Of a stretch of DNA of 64,000 nt, positions 8,135 through 18,194 are shown piece after piece; position 1 is the first letter of the stretch; every line of letters starts with the position of its first letter. The position numbers and the translations under genes were made by a program. The stretch is from assembly GCF_000970675.1 (NCBI RefSeq), contig NZ_LAJA01000010.1:62001-126000 (forward strand), in the 5' to 3' direction. The stretch comes from Domibacillus tundrae. Its GTDB lineage: Bacteria > Bacillota > Bacilli > Bacillales > Domibacillaceae. The notes under the pieces are model-generated. The model worked only from the letters and a program-made list of their open reading frames with translations, did no database searches and was not told the origin of the DNA.

Positions 8135-9199
8135 ATGGATAAGAAAAAACTTGGCTGCTGGCTCTTTTTTATCGCGCTGTTTTTAGGCCCTCTTTATTTA
8201 ACAGAATTTCGGCTGGCGCTGATGGGTAAATTTTTATGTTTTGCTATTGTTGCTCTTGGCATCTGCCTTATCTGGGGGTATACCGGCATTTTAAGTCTCG
8301 GTCATGGGGTTTACTTCGGTATTGGCGCGTATTGCACAGCTATGTATTTGAAGCTTGAATCGTCAAATGGCCAGCTTCCGGATTTTATGGAATGGAGCGG
8401 CGTATCAGCCCTTCCAGCATTTTGGATCCCTTTTTCTAATCCGGTTTTTGCGCTGGGAGCATCCTTGATCGTTCCGGCCCTTCTTGCGTCCATGCTCGGA
8501 TTTTTAACATTTAAAAACCGGATTAAGGGAGTTTATTTCTCTTTAATCAGCCAGGCTGTTGTCGTCGTATTTGTGACACTCTTTGTTGCAAAGCAGGACT
8601 GGACCGGCGGCACAAATGGATTAACGAACTTCACCACGCTTTTTGGGTTTTCACTGGCATCCCCGCTTGTGCAAATTGCCCTGTACATGCTGACAGTTAT
8701 CATACTTGGCCTTTCGTTTGCTTTGGCCGCTCGTTTGACAAACAGCCGCGCGGGACGGGTATTATCCGCCGTGCGGGACGGGGAAAACAGAGTCCGCTTT
8801 TTAGGATTTAACCCGACTTCCTATAAAGTCTTTGTTTACAGCCTCTCAGCCGCGCTTGCGGGTCTTGCGGGCACACTATTTGTCCTGCAGGTCGGTCTTA
8901 TTTCCCCGGCAATGATGGGAATTATTCCTTCTATTGAAATGGTGTTATGGGTAGCCGTAGGCGGCCGGCATTCGTTAATTGGCGCCATTTTAGGAGCGGT
9001 GATCGTTAACAGCGCCAAAAGCTTCTTCAGCGAAACGTATCCAGATATATGGTCCATCTTTTTAGGACTTCTTTTCATTATTGTCGTGATGTTCTTGCCG
9101 AATGGCATTGTCGGCGCCTTTGAGTCGTGGAACGAAAAACGAAATAAAGCGAAACAAAAAGGAGGAACTGCCGATGCAGCCGATTCTGTCGTGTCGTGA
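8135..9199 (+). CDS. urtC: Urea ABC transporter permease UrtC
   Basis: 354-aa LivM-type permease with about nine hydrophobic segments. WGYTGILSLGHGVYFGIGAY and WVAVGGRHSLIGAILGA are family signatures, and TGGTNGLTNF is the expected central loop. ATG 8135 follows TAGGAGGGAGCGG. Its 3' end overlaps urtD by 26 nt, so the two are translationally linked. Confidence 0.93.
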   Translation: MDKKKLGCWLFFIALFLGPLYLTEFRLALMGKFLCFAIVALGICLIWGYTGILSLGHGVYFGIGAYCTAMYLKLESSNGQLPDFMEWSGVSALPAFWIPFSNPVFALGASLIVPALLASMLGFLTFKNRIKGVYFSLISQAVVVVFVTLFVAKQDWTGGTNGLTNFTTLFGFSLASPLVQIALYMLTVIILGLSFALAARLTNSRAGRVLSAVRDGENRVRFLGFNPTSYKVFVYSLSAALAGLAGTLFVLQVGLISPAMMGIIPSIEMVLWVAVGGRHSLIGAILGAVIVNSAKSFFSETYPDIWSIFLGLLFIIVVMFLPNGIVGAFESWNEKRNKAKQKGGTADAADSVVS

Positions 9200-9926
9200 T
9201 GTGCGGGTTTCATTTAATGGGTTTCAGGCACTTCAAGGTGTTGATTTGGAAGTGAAGCCGCAAGAAGTCCGTTTTTTAATCGGACCGAACGGCGCGGGAA
9301 AAACAACGCTGCTGGATGTAATCTGTGGGAAAACAAAGGCGAGCGACGGCGACGTATTATACCGCCAGGTGGAAAACATTCGCAAGCTGCAAGAGCATGA
9401 GATTGTTCGTCTTGGTATTACGCGTAAATTTCAAGCTCCTTCCATTTTTGCGAATTTGACTGTGTGGGAGAACCTGGAGCTTTCGCTAAAACAGGAACGG
9501 GGTCTCTGGTCTGTCATGCGGGCCAAAATGACAGGTGAAGGCAAAGAAAAAATGGAAGCAATGCTAAGTCGGATTGGCTTAATGGATCAGCGCGATCAGT
9601 TAGCAGGCATGCTTGCACATGGGCAAAAACAATGGCTCGAAATCGGCATGCAGCTTATGCAGGATCCAGAGATTTTACTGCTGGATGAGCCAATTGCGGG
9701 GATGAGCAGCACCGAGCGCCATAAAACGGGTGAACTTATTCATGAAATTTCAACGGCCTGCTCCGTCCTGATTGTAGAGCATGATATGGAGTTCGTCCGG
9801 AATTTTTCAAAGCAAGTGACCGTCATGCATGAAGGCAAAGTGCTTTGCGAGGGAACGATGTCGGAAATTCAGCAAAATGAACAGGTGGCAGAAGTATACC
9901 TCGGAAGGAGAGAAAGCGCATGTTAA
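9174..9926 (+). CDS. urtD: Urea ABC transporter ATP-binding protein UrtD
   Basis: 250-aa LivG-type ATPase: Walker A GPNGAGKTT, a relaxed signature LAHGQKQWLEIGMQL (usual for UrtD, in place of LSGGQ), Walker B ILLLDEPIAGMS and switch His in IVEHDMEFV. The frame is open from 9102, but ATG 9174 has a perfect AAAGGAGG and gives the family-like MQPILSCRDVRVSFNG. It overlaps both urtC and urtE. Confidence 0.93.
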   Translation: MQPILSCRDVRVSFNGFQALQGVDLEVKPQEVRFLIGPNGAGKTTLLDVICGKTKASDGDVLYRQVENIRKLQEHEIVRLGITRKFQAPSIFANLTVWENLELSLKQERGLWSVMRAKMTGEGKEKMEAMLSRIGLMDQRDQLAGMLAHGQKQWLEIGMQLMQDPEILLLDEPIAGMSSTERHKTGELIHEISTACSVLIVEHDMEFVRNFSKQVTVMHEGKVLCEGTMSEIQQNEQVAEVYLGRRESAC

Positions 9927-10618
9927 CAGTTCAATCAATCCGGGCGGGATACGATGAAAGCATGGTTTTAAATAATGTGTCTATTCAGGCGGAAATTGGG
10001 AAGGTAACAGCGGTGCTTGGACGGAACGGTGTCGGGAAGTCTACACTTATTAAAACGATTGCCGGTCTGCTTAAGCCAGCAGCTGGATCGATAGAGTGGA
10101 TGGACGAAAGAATTGAAAAAAAGGCCCCAGAACTTCGGGCAAGAAGCGGCATTGCGTATGTGCCGCAAGGACGAGAAATTTTCCCCTCCTTAACAGTAGA
10201 GGAAAACCTGCTGCTCGGACTTGAAGTCTTGCCAAAGAAAGAGCGACATGGCCTGCCGGATCAAATATTCGAGTGGTTTCCGGTACTCCGTGAGATGGTG
10301 CACCGCAAAGGCGGCGACCTGAGCGGCGGCCAGCAGCAGCAGCTGGCGATTGCGAGAGCGATCGTCGGCAAACCGAAAATGCTTCTCCTGGATGAGCCGA
10401 TGGAGGGAATCCAGCCGTCTATTGTGCAGCTCATTCAAGATGTGATCATCGAGATTGCATCAAGTCAGGAGATGGGGATTATTCTAGTGGAGCACAGCCT
10501 TGACCTTGCGTTTGCATGTGCCGATTATTACTATATTTTGGATCACGGAACGGTCGTAAGCGAAGGTGTAACAGATACGACGCATAAAGATATTGTAAAA
10601 CAACATTTAGTGGTCTAA
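9920..10618 (+). CDS. urtE: Urea ABC transporter ATP-binding protein UrtE
   Basis: 232-aa LivF-type ATPase with Walker A GRNGVGKST, canonical signature LSGGQQQQLAIARA and Walker B MLLLDEPMEGIQPS. The last residues HKDIVKQHLVV match the family end. ATG 9920 overlaps the urtD stop by 7 nt. It is the last gene of the importer operon; a terminator follows. Confidence 0.93.
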   Translation: MLTVQSIRAGYDESMVLNNVSIQAEIGKVTAVLGRNGVGKSTLIKTIAGLLKPAAGSIEWMDERIEKKAPELRARSGIAYVPQGREIFPSLTVEENLLLGLEVLPKKERHGLPDQIFEWFPVLREMVHRKGGDLSGGQQQQLAIARAIVGKPKMLLLDEPMEGIQPSIVQLIQDVIIEIASSQEMGIILVEHSLDLAFACADYYYILDHGTVVSEGVTDTTHKDIVKQHLVV

Positions 10619-10625
10619 AAACAGT

Positions 10626-10653
10626 AAGAAGGATAAAAAATCCTTCTTTTTTT
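10626..10653 (+). terminator. urt operon terminator
   Basis: 9-bp stem AAGAAGGAT/ATCCTTCTT with 5-nt A loop followed by a seven-T run. It separates the urea importer from urease. Confidence 0.88.
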
Positions 10654-10707
10654 ATACGCAAATGTAATTGTCAGAAAAGATTAATTCCTTTTTTTCCTTA
10701 ATCAAGC

Positions 10708-10781
10708 TATAATAATGTTAGGAAATATGACATGTCACTGAGTTGGTACAAGATTTTTGGTTTAAAATGGGTTCAGTGACA
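10708..10781 (+). promoter_or_regulatory. ureA promoter and long inverted repeat in leader
   Basis: TATAAT at 10708-10713 is the best -10 for urease, with only a weak -35. Just downstream, TGTCACTGA (10733-10741) and TCAGTGACA (10773-10781) form a perfect 9-bp inverted repeat around 31 nt. It would sit early in the transcript as a stem-loop, or serve as spaced half-sites. A degenerate TnrA-like box (10669-10685, three mismatches) lies upstream of the -10. Confidence 0.5.
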
Positions 10782-10814
10782 AGCTGCATATAGAAAAGAA
10801 AGAAGGGATCTTTA

Positions 10815-11117
10815 GTGAAGCTGACGGCACGTGAGCAGGAAAAATTGATGATTGTCGTAGCAGCAGATTTAGCCCGCCGTCGTAAAGACAGAGGATTAAA
10901 GATGAATTATCCAGAATCCATCGCCCTTATAACGTATGAGGTGATGGAAGGAGCGCGTGACGGAAAATCGGTACCGGAATTAATGCAGTTTGGGGCAACG
11001 ATTTTGTCACGGGATGATGTGATGGAAGGGATTCCGGAAATGATTGAAGACATTCAAGTAGAAGCGACATTCCCGGACGGCACAAAGCTTGTGACCGTTC
11101 ATGACCCGATAAGATGA
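10815..11117 (+). CDS. ureA: Urease subunit gamma
   Basis: 100 aa, the normal gamma-subunit length, starting at GTG 10815 behind [31 protein letters not shown] and the later [24 protein letters not shown] are highly conserved. It is a structural subunit of cytoplasmic urease (urea + water to ammonia and carbamate) and first gene of the ureABCEFGD operon. Separate ureA and ureB are the usual Bacillus arrangement. Confidence 0.96.
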   Translation: MKLTAREQEKLMIVVAADLARRRKDRGLKMNYPESIALITYEVMEGARDGKSVPELMQFGATILSRDDVMEGIPEMIEDIQVEATFPDGTKLVTVHDPIR

Positions 11118-11129
11118 GGAGGAGCAAAA

Positions 11130-11453
11130 ATGATACCTGGTGAATACAAGCTGCGCGGAGACGCAGTCGTATGCAACGAAGGAAAAGAAGAAGTGTCCGT
11201 TTTTGTGACGAACCGGGGCGACCGGCCGGTGCAGGTCGGCTCGCATTTTCATTTTGCGGAAGTAAACGCGTCGCTTGAGTTTGACCGTGATCAAGCGTTC
11301 GGAATGAGATTAAACATTCCAGCAGGCACAGCGGTCCGTTTTGAACCGGGAGATGGCAAGCCGGTCGCGCTCATTCCGTTTTCAGGAACGCGGCACGTAT
11401 ACGGGTTAAATAATGGCGTGAATGGCGCGCTTGATAAGGAGGGGAATTCATGA
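11130..11453 (+). CDS. ureB: Urease subunit beta
   Basis: 107 aa. [39 protein letters not shown] and [16 protein letters not shown] are the family's conserved segments. ATG 11130 follows GAGGAGC. The stop overlaps the ureC start (ATGA at 11450-11453), which suggests coupled translation for equal subunit amounts. Confidence 0.96.
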   Translation: MIPGEYKLRGDAVVCNEGKEEVSVFVTNRGDRPVQVGSHFHFAEVNASLEFDRDQAFGMRLNIPAGTAVRFEPGDGKPVALIPFSGTRHVYGLNNGVNGALDKEGNS

Positions 11454-13159
11454 GTTTTCACATGCCGCGACGCCAATACGCAGATATGTTTGGACCAACG
11501 ACCGGTGACTGTGTCCGTCTCGCTGACACGGAGCTCTTTATTGAAATTGAAAAAGACTATACGGTCTATGGAGATGAAGTGAAGTTCGGCGGCGGGAAAG
11601 TGATTCGGGATGGGATGGGGCAGCACCCGCTTGCCACGCGGGCTGAATCCGTTGATCTTGTGCTGACCAATGCGATTGTGCTTGATTATACAGGTATCTA
11701 TAAAGCGGACATTGGCATTAAAGATGGGATGATTGCGGCAATTGGCAAAGCGGGCAACCCACTCCTGATGGACGGCGTGGACATCGTGATCGGCGCATCG
11801 ACAGAAGTCATCGCGGCAGAAGGGAAAATTGTAACAGCTGGCGGCATCGATTCCCACATTCATTTTATTTGCCCGCAGCAAATTGAAACGGCGCTGGCAT
11901 CCGGCGTGACAACGATGATTGGCGGCGGAACGGGCCCTGCCACAGGAACAAATGCGACAACGTGTACACCGGGCGAATGGAACATTTTCCGCATGCTCGA
12001 AGCGGCGGAAGCCTTCCCGATGAATATCGGCTTTCTGGGAAAAGGAAATGCATCCGGGCTTGAGCCGCTTGAAGAACAGATTGAAGCAGGAGCGATTGGC
12101 TTAAAGCTTCATGAAGACTGGGGCACAACAGCAGCTGCGATTGATGCGAGCTTAAAAACAGCTGACAAGTATGACGTACAGGTGGCGATTCATTCTGACA
12201 CGTTAAATGAAGGCGGCTTTGTGGAAGATACGATTGCGGCGATCGACGGCCGGGTCATTCATACATACCATACGGAAGGAGCGGGCGGCGGCCACGCGCC
12301 GGATATTATAAAAGCGGCCGGCTATCCAAACATTCTTCCTTCATCCACAAATCCGACCCGTCCGTATACAGTAAACACACTGGATGAGCATTTGGATATG
12401 CTTATGGTGTGCCACCACCTTGATCCGTCCGTGCCGGAAGACATTGCGTTTGCAGATTCACGTATCCGGAAAGAAACGATTGCGGCGGAAGACATTTTGC
12501 ACGACCTCGGCGTGTTCAGCATGATCAGCTCTGATTCGCAGGCGATGGGGCGGATTGGCGAAGTGATTTTGCGTACGTGGCAGACGGCGGACAAAATGAA
12601 AAAGCAGCGTGGAAAAATGGAAGAAGAAACAGGCGAAGGCGATAACTTCCGGGCGAAGCGCTATGTGGCAAAATATACGATTAATCCGGCGCTCACACAC
12701 GGCATTTCCGATTATGTCGGTTCTGTTGAAAAAGGAAAATTGGCGGACCTTGTGCTGTGGGAACCAGCCTTTTTTGGCGTAAAACCGGAGCTGGTTTTAA
12801 AAGGCGGACTGATTGCACACAGCGTCATGGGTGACCCGAATGCATCCATTCCAACACCGCAGCCGGCATTGTACCGGCCGATGTTTGCGAGCTTCGGTAA
12901 AGCGCTTTTCAAAACATCAATGACATTTATGTCCAAAGCCGCGATTGAGCGTGGCGTACCGGAAAAGCTGGGTCTTGAGAAAATGATCCGGCCGGTTGGG
13001 GGTATCCGTACATTGCAAAAAAGCGATATGAAATACAACGGGGAAACACCGGATATTGATGTGGACCCGCAAACATATGAAGTAAAAGTAGACGGAAAGC
13101 TTGCCACGTGCGAGCCGGCGGAAATCGTTCCGATGGCACAGCGCTATTTCTTATTTTAA
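11450..13159 (+). CDS. ureC: Urease subunit alpha (catalytic)
   Basis: 569 aa, full length. Nickel ligands and active-site residues are present: His136 and His138 (DSHIHF), carbamylated Lys219 (GLKLHEDWG), His248 (AIHSD), His274 ([15 protein letters not shown]), and the mobile-flap Cys321-His322-His323 (MVCHHL). All catalytic positions look intact, so the enzyme should be active once nickel is inserted by UreD/E/F/G. Confidence 0.97.
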   Translation: MSFHMPRRQYADMFGPTTGDCVRLADTELFIEIEKDYTVYGDEVKFGGGKVIRDGMGQHPLATRAESVDLVLTNAIVLDYTGIYKADIGIKDGMIAAIGKAGNPLLMDGVDIVIGASTEVIAAEGKIVTAGGIDSHIHFICPQQIETALASGVTTMIGGGTGPATGTNATTCTPGEWNIFRMLEAAEAFPMNIGFLGKGNASGLEPLEEQIEAGAIGLKLHEDWGTTAAAIDASLKTADKYDVQVAIHSDTLNEGGFVEDTIAAIDGRVIHTYHTEGAGGGHAPDIIKAAGYPNILPSSTNPTRPYTVNTLDEHLDMLMVCHHLDPSVPEDIAFADSRIRKETIAAEDILHDLGVFSMISSDSQAMGRIGEVILRTWQTADKMKKQRGKMEEETGEGDNFRAKRYVAKYTINPALTHGISDYVGSVEKGKLADLVLWEPAFFGVKPELVLKGGLIAHSVMGDPNASIPTPQPALYRPMFASFGKALFKTSMTFMSKAAIERGVPEKLGLEKMIRPVGGIRTLQKSDMKYNGETPDIDVDPQTYEVKVDGKLATCEPAEIVPMAQRYFLF

Positions 13160-13171
13160 GGTGGGATACAG

Positions 13172-13618
13172 GTGATTATTGAAAAAGTGGTTGGAAACGT
13201 CGTTACAGGTGAGACTCGTGCGCCGCATACAGAACGCGTCTTTCTGGCGAGTGATGAGCTGGTGAAAAGAATTCAGCGTGTGAAAACGGATCATGGGCGT
13301 GAGCTTGGCATCCGGCTTCGAGAGCCGAAAGATTTACAGGATGGCGATATTTTATATCGTGATGAAAAAAATATGATTATCATTAGTGTTCTTGCTGACG
13401 ATGTACTGACGATTATGCCGGAATCGATCGGCCAAATGGGCGATATAGCCCATCAGCTTGGCAACCGCCATTTGCCGGCTCAGTTTGAAGGCGATGAAAT
13501 GATCGTGCAGTATGATTATTTAGTCGAAGAACTGCTGCAGCAGCTGGGCATTCCATTTCGCCGGGAAGAGCGTCAGGTGAAAAAAGCGTTCCGCCATATC
13601 GGCCACAGCCATGATTAA
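13172..13618 (+). CDS. ureE: Urease nickel metallochaperone UreE
   Basis: 148 aa from GTG 13172, behind AAGGTGGG. The N-terminal peptide-binding domain is followed by a metal-binding domain with [20 protein letters not shown]. The tail (HIGHSHD) has few histidines, unlike the long His-rich tails of enterobacterial UreE, so nickel storage is probably minor. It delivers nickel to UreG. The end overlaps ureF by 8 nt. Confidence 0.92.
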   Translation: MIIEKVVGNVVTGETRAPHTERVFLASDELVKRIQRVKTDHGRELGIRLREPKDLQDGDILYRDEKNMIIISVLADDVLTIMPESIGQMGDIAHQLGNRHLPAQFEGDEMIVQYDYLVEELLQQLGIPFRREERQVKKAFRHIGHSHD

Positions 13619-14297
13619 TCCGATGCTGTCCTTCATGCAGCTGTGTGATTCTAATTTTCCGTCCGGTGCGTTTTCGCATTCGTTCGGGCTGGAAACATAC
13701 ATTTATGAAGGCGCCATCCATGACGCGGCCACATTTGAAGCCGCGATGCGTATTTTTATGGTGAATCAAATGGCCTATACAGACGCTCTTGCCTGCCGGC
13801 TCGCGTATGAGGCGATTGAAAACGGGCAATTTGACGATGTTATTGAGCTGGATCACGTTCTTTTAGCACTTTCGCTGTCCAAAGAAACACGGGAAGGCAC
13901 AAGGCGGATCGGGGAGCGAATGGCGAAGTTGTGCTCCGATTTATACGAAAGTCCGCTGATCGACACATATTATCAGCGCATTCGCCAAAAAGAAGCGAAC
14001 GGCCATCCTTCAATTGTGTTTGCACTGGCGGCTCATCATTTGGGGGCAGAAAAAACGGACGCGATCGGCGCGCACCTTTTTTCCAGTATTCATTCACTCA
14101 TTCAAAACGCAGTACGGGCGATTCCGCTCGGACAGACAGACGGCCAGCGCATCCTATTGGCCCTTCAGCCGCTTATTCAGGATATGGCGGTCCAAACAGA
14201 AACGATGACGGAAGATGAGCTTGGCATGAATATGCCGGGTCTGGAAATTGCGCAAATGCGGCATGAACAGCTGCCCGTTCGGCTGTTTATGTCATAA
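13611..14297 (+). CDS. ureF: Urease accessory protein UreF
   Basis: 228-aa all-helical protein with [20 protein letters not shown], the family signature, and the C-terminal [25 protein letters not shown]. UreF bridges UreD-urease and the GTPase UreG during activation. The start is ATG 13611 inside the ureE end, so translation is coupled. Confidence 0.93.
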   Translation: MINPMLSFMQLCDSNFPSGAFSHSFGLETYIYEGAIHDAATFEAAMRIFMVNQMAYTDALACRLAYEAIENGQFDDVIELDHVLLALSLSKETREGTRRIGERMAKLCSDLYESPLIDTYYQRIRQKEANGHPSIVFALAAHHLGAEKTDAIGAHLFSSIHSLIQNAVRAIPLGQTDGQRILLALQPLIQDMAVQTETMTEDELGMNMPGLEIAQMRHEQLPVRLFMS

Positions 14298-14319
14298 ATC
14301 ATAAAAGGAGCTGAATAGT

Positions 14320-14937
14320 ATGGAACCAGTACGTATTGGCGTCGGCGGTCCAGTGGGCGCCGGCAAAACGATGCTTGTTGAAAAATTAACACGGGCGCTG
14401 AACAATGAATTTAGTATGGCGGTCGTCACAAATGATATTTATACGAAAGAAGACGCGCAGTTTTTAATGAAAAACGGTGTTTTGCCGGAAGAGCGGATCA
14501 TCGGTGTGGAGACAGGGGGCTGTCCGCACACCGCGATTCGTGAAGATGCGTCGATGAACTTTGCGGCCATTGATGAATTAAACGAAGCGCATCCTGATTT
14601 GGACATTATTTTTGTCGAAAGCGGCGGTGATAACCTGGCAGCGACGTTCAGCCCGGAACTAGTGGACTTCTCCATATATATTATTGATGTCGCGCAAGGA
14701 GAAAAAATTCCGCGTAAAGGCGGACAGGGCATGATCAAGTCGGATTTGTTTATTATTAATAAAACCGACCTCGCTCCGTACGTTGGCGCGAATTTAGATG
14801 TAATGGCAGAGGATACGAAAAAATCACGCGGCGAAAACAAGCCGTTTTTCTTCACTAATTTAAAAGATGAGACCGGGCTTGATGACGTGGTGAAGTGGAT
14901 TAAAGAAAATGCGCTCCTAATGGGACTCGAAGCATGA
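14320..14937 (+). CDS. ureG: Urease accessory GTPase UreG
   Basis: 205-aa SIMIBI GTPase: P-loop [11 protein letters not shown], nickel-binding Cys-Pro-His in [15 protein letters not shown], Walker B-like [11 protein letters not shown] and [10 protein letters not shown] for guanine recognition. It powers nickel insertion. ATG 14320 follows AAAGGAGC. The stop overlaps the ureD start by 4 nt. Confidence 0.96.
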   Translation: MEPVRIGVGGPVGAGKTMLVEKLTRALNNEFSMAVVTNDIYTKEDAQFLMKNGVLPEERIIGVETGGCPHTAIREDASMNFAAIDELNEAHPDLDIIFVESGGDNLAATFSPELVDFSIYIIDVAQGEKIPRKGGQGMIKSDLFIINKTDLAPYVGANLDVMAEDTKKSRGENKPFFFTNLKDETGLDDVVKWIKENALLMGLEA

Positions 14938-15749
14938 GGATGACCGGCACGCTGCGCATGAAAGCGGTCTGCCGGGGCGAGAAAACCGTCGTGGCGGATA
15001 CGTATTTTGACGGCGCCTTTAAAGTAGCGCGTCCGGTGTATTTTCAAGAAAACGAGCCGACTGTTTACAGCCTGCATGTCGGGGGCGGCTACATCGGCGG
15101 TGACCGCTATCACACGGACGTTGTTCTTGAACAAGATGCGAGAATGACGCTGACGACCCAGTCAGCAGCGAAAGTATACAAAACACCAAACGCGCCAGTG
15201 CATCAGTCGATGACGATTTCGCTTGCACAAGGCAGTGTGTTTATGTACTTGCCGGACCCGCTGATCGCATATGAGCAGGCGCGCTTTCAGCAGGAAACGG
15301 TTATTCATATGGAAAAAGGATCCACGTTGCTGTACAGTGATAGTATGACGCCCGGCTGGTCGAAAAGCGGCGATCCGTTTCGATATGATTGGATTCGATC
15401 AAAGGTGAAAATATATGAAGACGATTCTCTTCAAGCATATGATCATCTGTTTTTAAAGCCGGAAGAGCACGATTTATTTTCGCTCATGCAAATGGAGGGC
15501 TATACACACGTTGGCTCACTTTTTATCGTTTCGCCTATGCTGCAAAAAGATTGGCAGGAAGCGCTGGGCCGCCTGCTGGAATCATATAATGAGCAGGCGC
15601 GTATTGGATTTTCTACGCTGAAAAACGGCGGATGTACGATTCGAATTTTAGCCAACGCTTCGTATGTGATCGAAAACATCATTTTGCAGTGCACAAACTG
15701 GATGCGCAGCAAGCTTGACCAGGAGCCAGTGCAGTTAAGAAAGTATTGA
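14934..15749 (+). CDS. ureD: Urease accessory protein UreD
   Basis: 271 aa beta-rich protein. [28 protein letters not shown] and [13 protein letters not shown] are diagnostic. UreD (UreH in some species) binds apo-urease and recruits UreF and UreG. As is common in Bacillus, it ends the urease cluster rather than starting it. Confidence 0.93.
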   Translation: MRMTGTLRMKAVCRGEKTVVADTYFDGAFKVARPVYFQENEPTVYSLHVGGGYIGGDRYHTDVVLEQDARMTLTTQSAAKVYKTPNAPVHQSMTISLAQGSVFMYLPDPLIAYEQARFQQETVIHMEKGSTLLYSDSMTPGWSKSGDPFRYDWIRSKVKIYEDDSLQAYDHLFLKPEEHDLFSLMQMEGYTHVGSLFIVSPMLQKDWQEALGRLLESYNEQARIGFSTLKNGGCTIRILANASYVIENIILQCTNWMRSKLDQEPVQLRKY

Positions 15750-15764
15750 AAAGGGGAACAAATC

Positions 15765-16388
15765 ATGATTCAAGGCGGACTTTTATCTATTTTACTGCTC
15801 GGGTTCACATTGGGCATTAAGCATGCGACAGAACCTGATCACGTCATCGCGGTTTCAACGATCGCAAGCCGGACGAAGAAGCTGTCCCGCTCTTCGCTGG
15901 CAGGTGTATTTTGGGGGCTCGGACATACAGCGACCCTTCTTATTATTGGTGTAACAGCCGTAGCGCTCGGTCAGCACATTCCAGAAAATGTGGCGGCGCT
16001 GCTTGAATTTTTCGTCGGCATGATGCTTGTTTATTTAGGGGTGAACGGTGTGCGTAAAAGCCGGACGGTAGAAGAAGACGGCAAACACCAGCATTTTCAC
16101 AAAAAATCGTTTGTGATCGGCGTCATTCATGGGCTTGCCGGAAGTGCGGCGATGGTATTATTGACCGCGACAACGGCAAATACCGGTTCAGAAGCATTTC
16201 AGTTTATTTTAATTTTCGGTGCCGGCACGGTCATGGGGATGCTTCTCTTTACAACCCTTTTAGGCCTCCCGTTTTTAGTGACGTCTAAAAAAGCCATCCC
16301 GATTGTGCTGGTGCGGATCACATCAGTGATCAGCGTCGTTTACGGATTGTATTATATGTTCCAGACAGGTTCTAGCTTCCTTTCATGA
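15765..16388 (+). CDS. ureH: UreH/NicO-type nickel permease
   Basis: 207 aa, about six membrane segments. The nickel/cobalt transporter signature H-x4-D-H is seen in GIKHATEPDHVIAV near residue 21, with a second conserved GHTATLLIIGV and a His-rich cytosolic loop (GKHQHFHKK). It is 15 nt behind ureD and in the same operon, so it most likely brings in nickel for urease. The name here follows Bacillus usage for this membrane protein, not the UreD synonym. Confidence 0.85.
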   Translation: MIQGGLLSILLLGFTLGIKHATEPDHVIAVSTIASRTKKLSRSSLAGVFWGLGHTATLLIIGVTAVALGQHIPENVAALLEFFVGMMLVYLGVNGVRKSRTVEEDGKHQHFHKKSFVIGVIHGLAGSAAMVLLTATTANTGSEAFQFILIFGAGTVMGMLLFTTLLGLPFLVTSKKAIPIVLVRITSVISVVYGLYYMFQTGSSFLS

Positions 16389-16393
16389 AAACG

Positions 16394-16440
16394 GGCTGTT
16401 CCGAAAATCAGTGAAAACTGGCTTTCGAGAACAGCCTATT
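16394..16440 (+). terminator. Long hairpin ending the urease operon
   Basis: GGCTGTTC/GAACAGCC (16394-16401 with 16429-16436) enclosing a second CGAAA.TCAGT/ACTGG.TTTCG stem. The U-tract is weak, but it is the only terminator candidate after ureH. Confidence 0.6.
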
Positions 16441-16546
16441 TCATTTGTGATCGTCAGCATGGGAGAATCCGAATCCTTCTTTTTTTCTTGTTCACTATGG
16501 TGCGCGGGATGTGCATGAGTGATGTCTCTTTGATGATTTTGTATGG

Positions 16547-16780
16547 GAGCCGATAGAGCGGCGGGCACGCGGCTTCGCGTTCCGCGGGGCAGGCGATGAG
16601 CCGTTTCCGCCGCTTTGCGCCTCCACCGGTCTCATCCGGCCCGCTAGTCCCGCAGGAGTCTACACCGCGCGCCCACCACCACTGCTTTTAAAAGAACAGA
16701 ACGTGCAAGAGCCGGTTCGTACGGGCGGCTCGCTGGTGGCCCGCGGAAAGCCGAGTCCATTTTGTTTCACCTATCGGCTC
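16547..16780. repeat. GC-rich palindromic MITE-like repeat, copy 1
   Basis: A 234-bp GC-rich segment bounded by perfect 10-bp inverted ends GAGCCGATAG (16547-16556) and CTATCGGCTC (16771-16780). Inside are CTTCGCGTTCCGCGGG, CTCCACCGGTCTCATC and GCTAGTCCCGCAGGAGTCT, all shared with the copy at 46070. It has no coding potential and sits between the convergent urease operon and oxidoreductase gene. Confidence 0.75.
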
Positions 16781-16959
16781 TTTTCATAAAACGATTCTTC
16801 CCATCAATACGCTTGTTCGTTTACGGCAATAGAATCTTTTTTCAAAAAAAAGTGGCGACTTTGTCGACAGTCTCAAACCTCGAATTCATCAACTCGAGAT
16901 TTTTTTATTTGATTTTTATCGTTTTTTCTATTTGAAATAAGTGGAGCTGTTTTTTTCTT
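16781..16959. other. Repeat tail and 3' region of the oxidoreductase gene
   Basis: Non-coding. It contains GACTTTGTCGACAGTCTCAA (16854-16873), a near-copy of the sequence after the second GC-rich repeat (46503-46520), then a CTCGA/TCGAG hairpin beside a seven-T run that may end transcription from the left. Confidence 0.5.
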
Positions 16960-17940
16960 TTATAGTATGGCTTCAGCTAAAAGTGCATACGATTGAATTT
17001 TGTCCTCATAATGATACACATTGGTAATGACCATGAACTCATCCGTTTGATAGACCTCGCTTAGTAAAAGGAGCTCGTCCCTTACTTTTTGAGGGGTTCC
17101 AATGATCATTCGTTTCCTATTTTCTTTTACTTTTTCTTTGTCAGTTGCAGTAAGGATCCAGTTTTTTGCCTCTTCAATAGTGGGTATTCTTGTGTCACCG
17201 CCTTTTTCAACAGCTAACAGCCATGCATCCTGGCTGAGTGCGATTTCCTCCGCTTTTTCCTCGGAAGAAGCGCACACAATAAATAGGCAAACATTCACTT
17301 TTGGCTGTCCCAGCATTCTTGACGGCTGAAAATTATTTAAATAATGATTTATAGCTCTCTGCCCATTATGAGGATTGATAAAGTGTCCATATGTAAAGGC
17401 AGTGCCTTCTTCAGCCGCTACTCTGGCTCCGCGATGTGTGACGCCTAACATCCACATCTCAGGAATACTTTCGATAATAGGATACGCTTTTACAGTTTCA
17501 TCTGATCCCTCATTTGTTAAATATCCCTGCAGGTCTTTTACTTGTCTCGGAAATTCATTTAAGCTTTTTCTAACCCCATCTGTAAGGGCCAAACGAGTCT
17601 CGGTGGAACCACCCGGTGAGCGGCCTACTCCTAAATCAATTCTGTTTGGAAATAATGCTTCTAATACTTTAAAGTTCTCAGCGATTTTATATGGACTGTA
17701 CTGGGGGAGAAGGACACCTCCTGATCCTACCCGAATAGACTTGGTGCCTGAAGCAATATGAGAAATTAAAACCTCCGGCGAGGAACCCGCAATTCCGTTT
17801 GTATTATGATGTTCAGCCACCCAAAAGCGGGTATATCCCATTTCTTCTGTTATCTGGGCTAATTTAAGCGTATTCCTCAAGGCTGACGCTCCATTGCCGC
17901 CTGTAGGAATAACGGATTGATCAAGAACACTTAACCTCAT
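16960..17940 (-). CDS. Luciferase-like (LLM class) flavin-dependent oxidoreductase
   Basis: 326 aa. The bacterial-luciferase fold is indicated by FWVAEHHNTNGIAGSSPEVL, IRVGSGGVLLPQYSPYKIAE and RIDLGVGRSPGGS, which are typical of the LLM single-component subfamily that uses FMN or F420. The substrate is unknown. ATG at 17940 (complement) follows GCAGGTGAT. It stands alone and converges on the urease operon across the GC-rich repeat. It could be an alkanal- or aromatic-type monooxygenase, but nothing links it firmly to the aromatic cluster downstream. Confidence 0.85.
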   Translation of the reverse strand: MRLSVLDQSVIPTGGNGASALRNTLKLAQITEEMGYTRFWVAEHHNTNGIAGSSPEVLISHIASGTKSIRVGSGGVLLPQYSPYKIAENFKVLEALFPNRIDLGVGRSPGGSTETRLALTDGVRKSLNEFPRQVKDLQGYLTNEGSDETVKAYPIIESIPEMWMLGVTHRGARVAAEEGTAFTYGHFINPHNGQRAINHYLNNFQPSRMLGQPKVNVCLFIVCASSEEKAEEIALSQDAWLLAVEKGGDTRIPTIEEAKNWILTATDKEKVKENRKRMIIGTPQKVRDELLLLSEVYQTDEFMVITNVYHYEDKIQSYALLAEAIL

Positions 17941-18194
17941 TTCAAATTATCACCTGCCCATCAATATTGTATGTACTCTGCTTTAAAAAAGATATGTGGT
18001 TAGACAGCACAAGTAAAGAAAGAAGATCTTAAAAAGATTTTCCCCAAACTTCGTAAATATAGTAACGAATTGGAGAGCGGATGAAAACCACTTTTGTTTT
18101 TAACTGATTACAAAACGAAAGAAACCTCTGACGCACCAAATATTTTCTTCGAATAAGGAAATAATAGATGGACCATAGAAAAGGGGAGAGTCAT

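Noticed and set aside
10669-10685. TnrA box for the urease promoter
   Set aside because: Three mismatches, including two in the conserved ACA end; not strong enough to call as a site.
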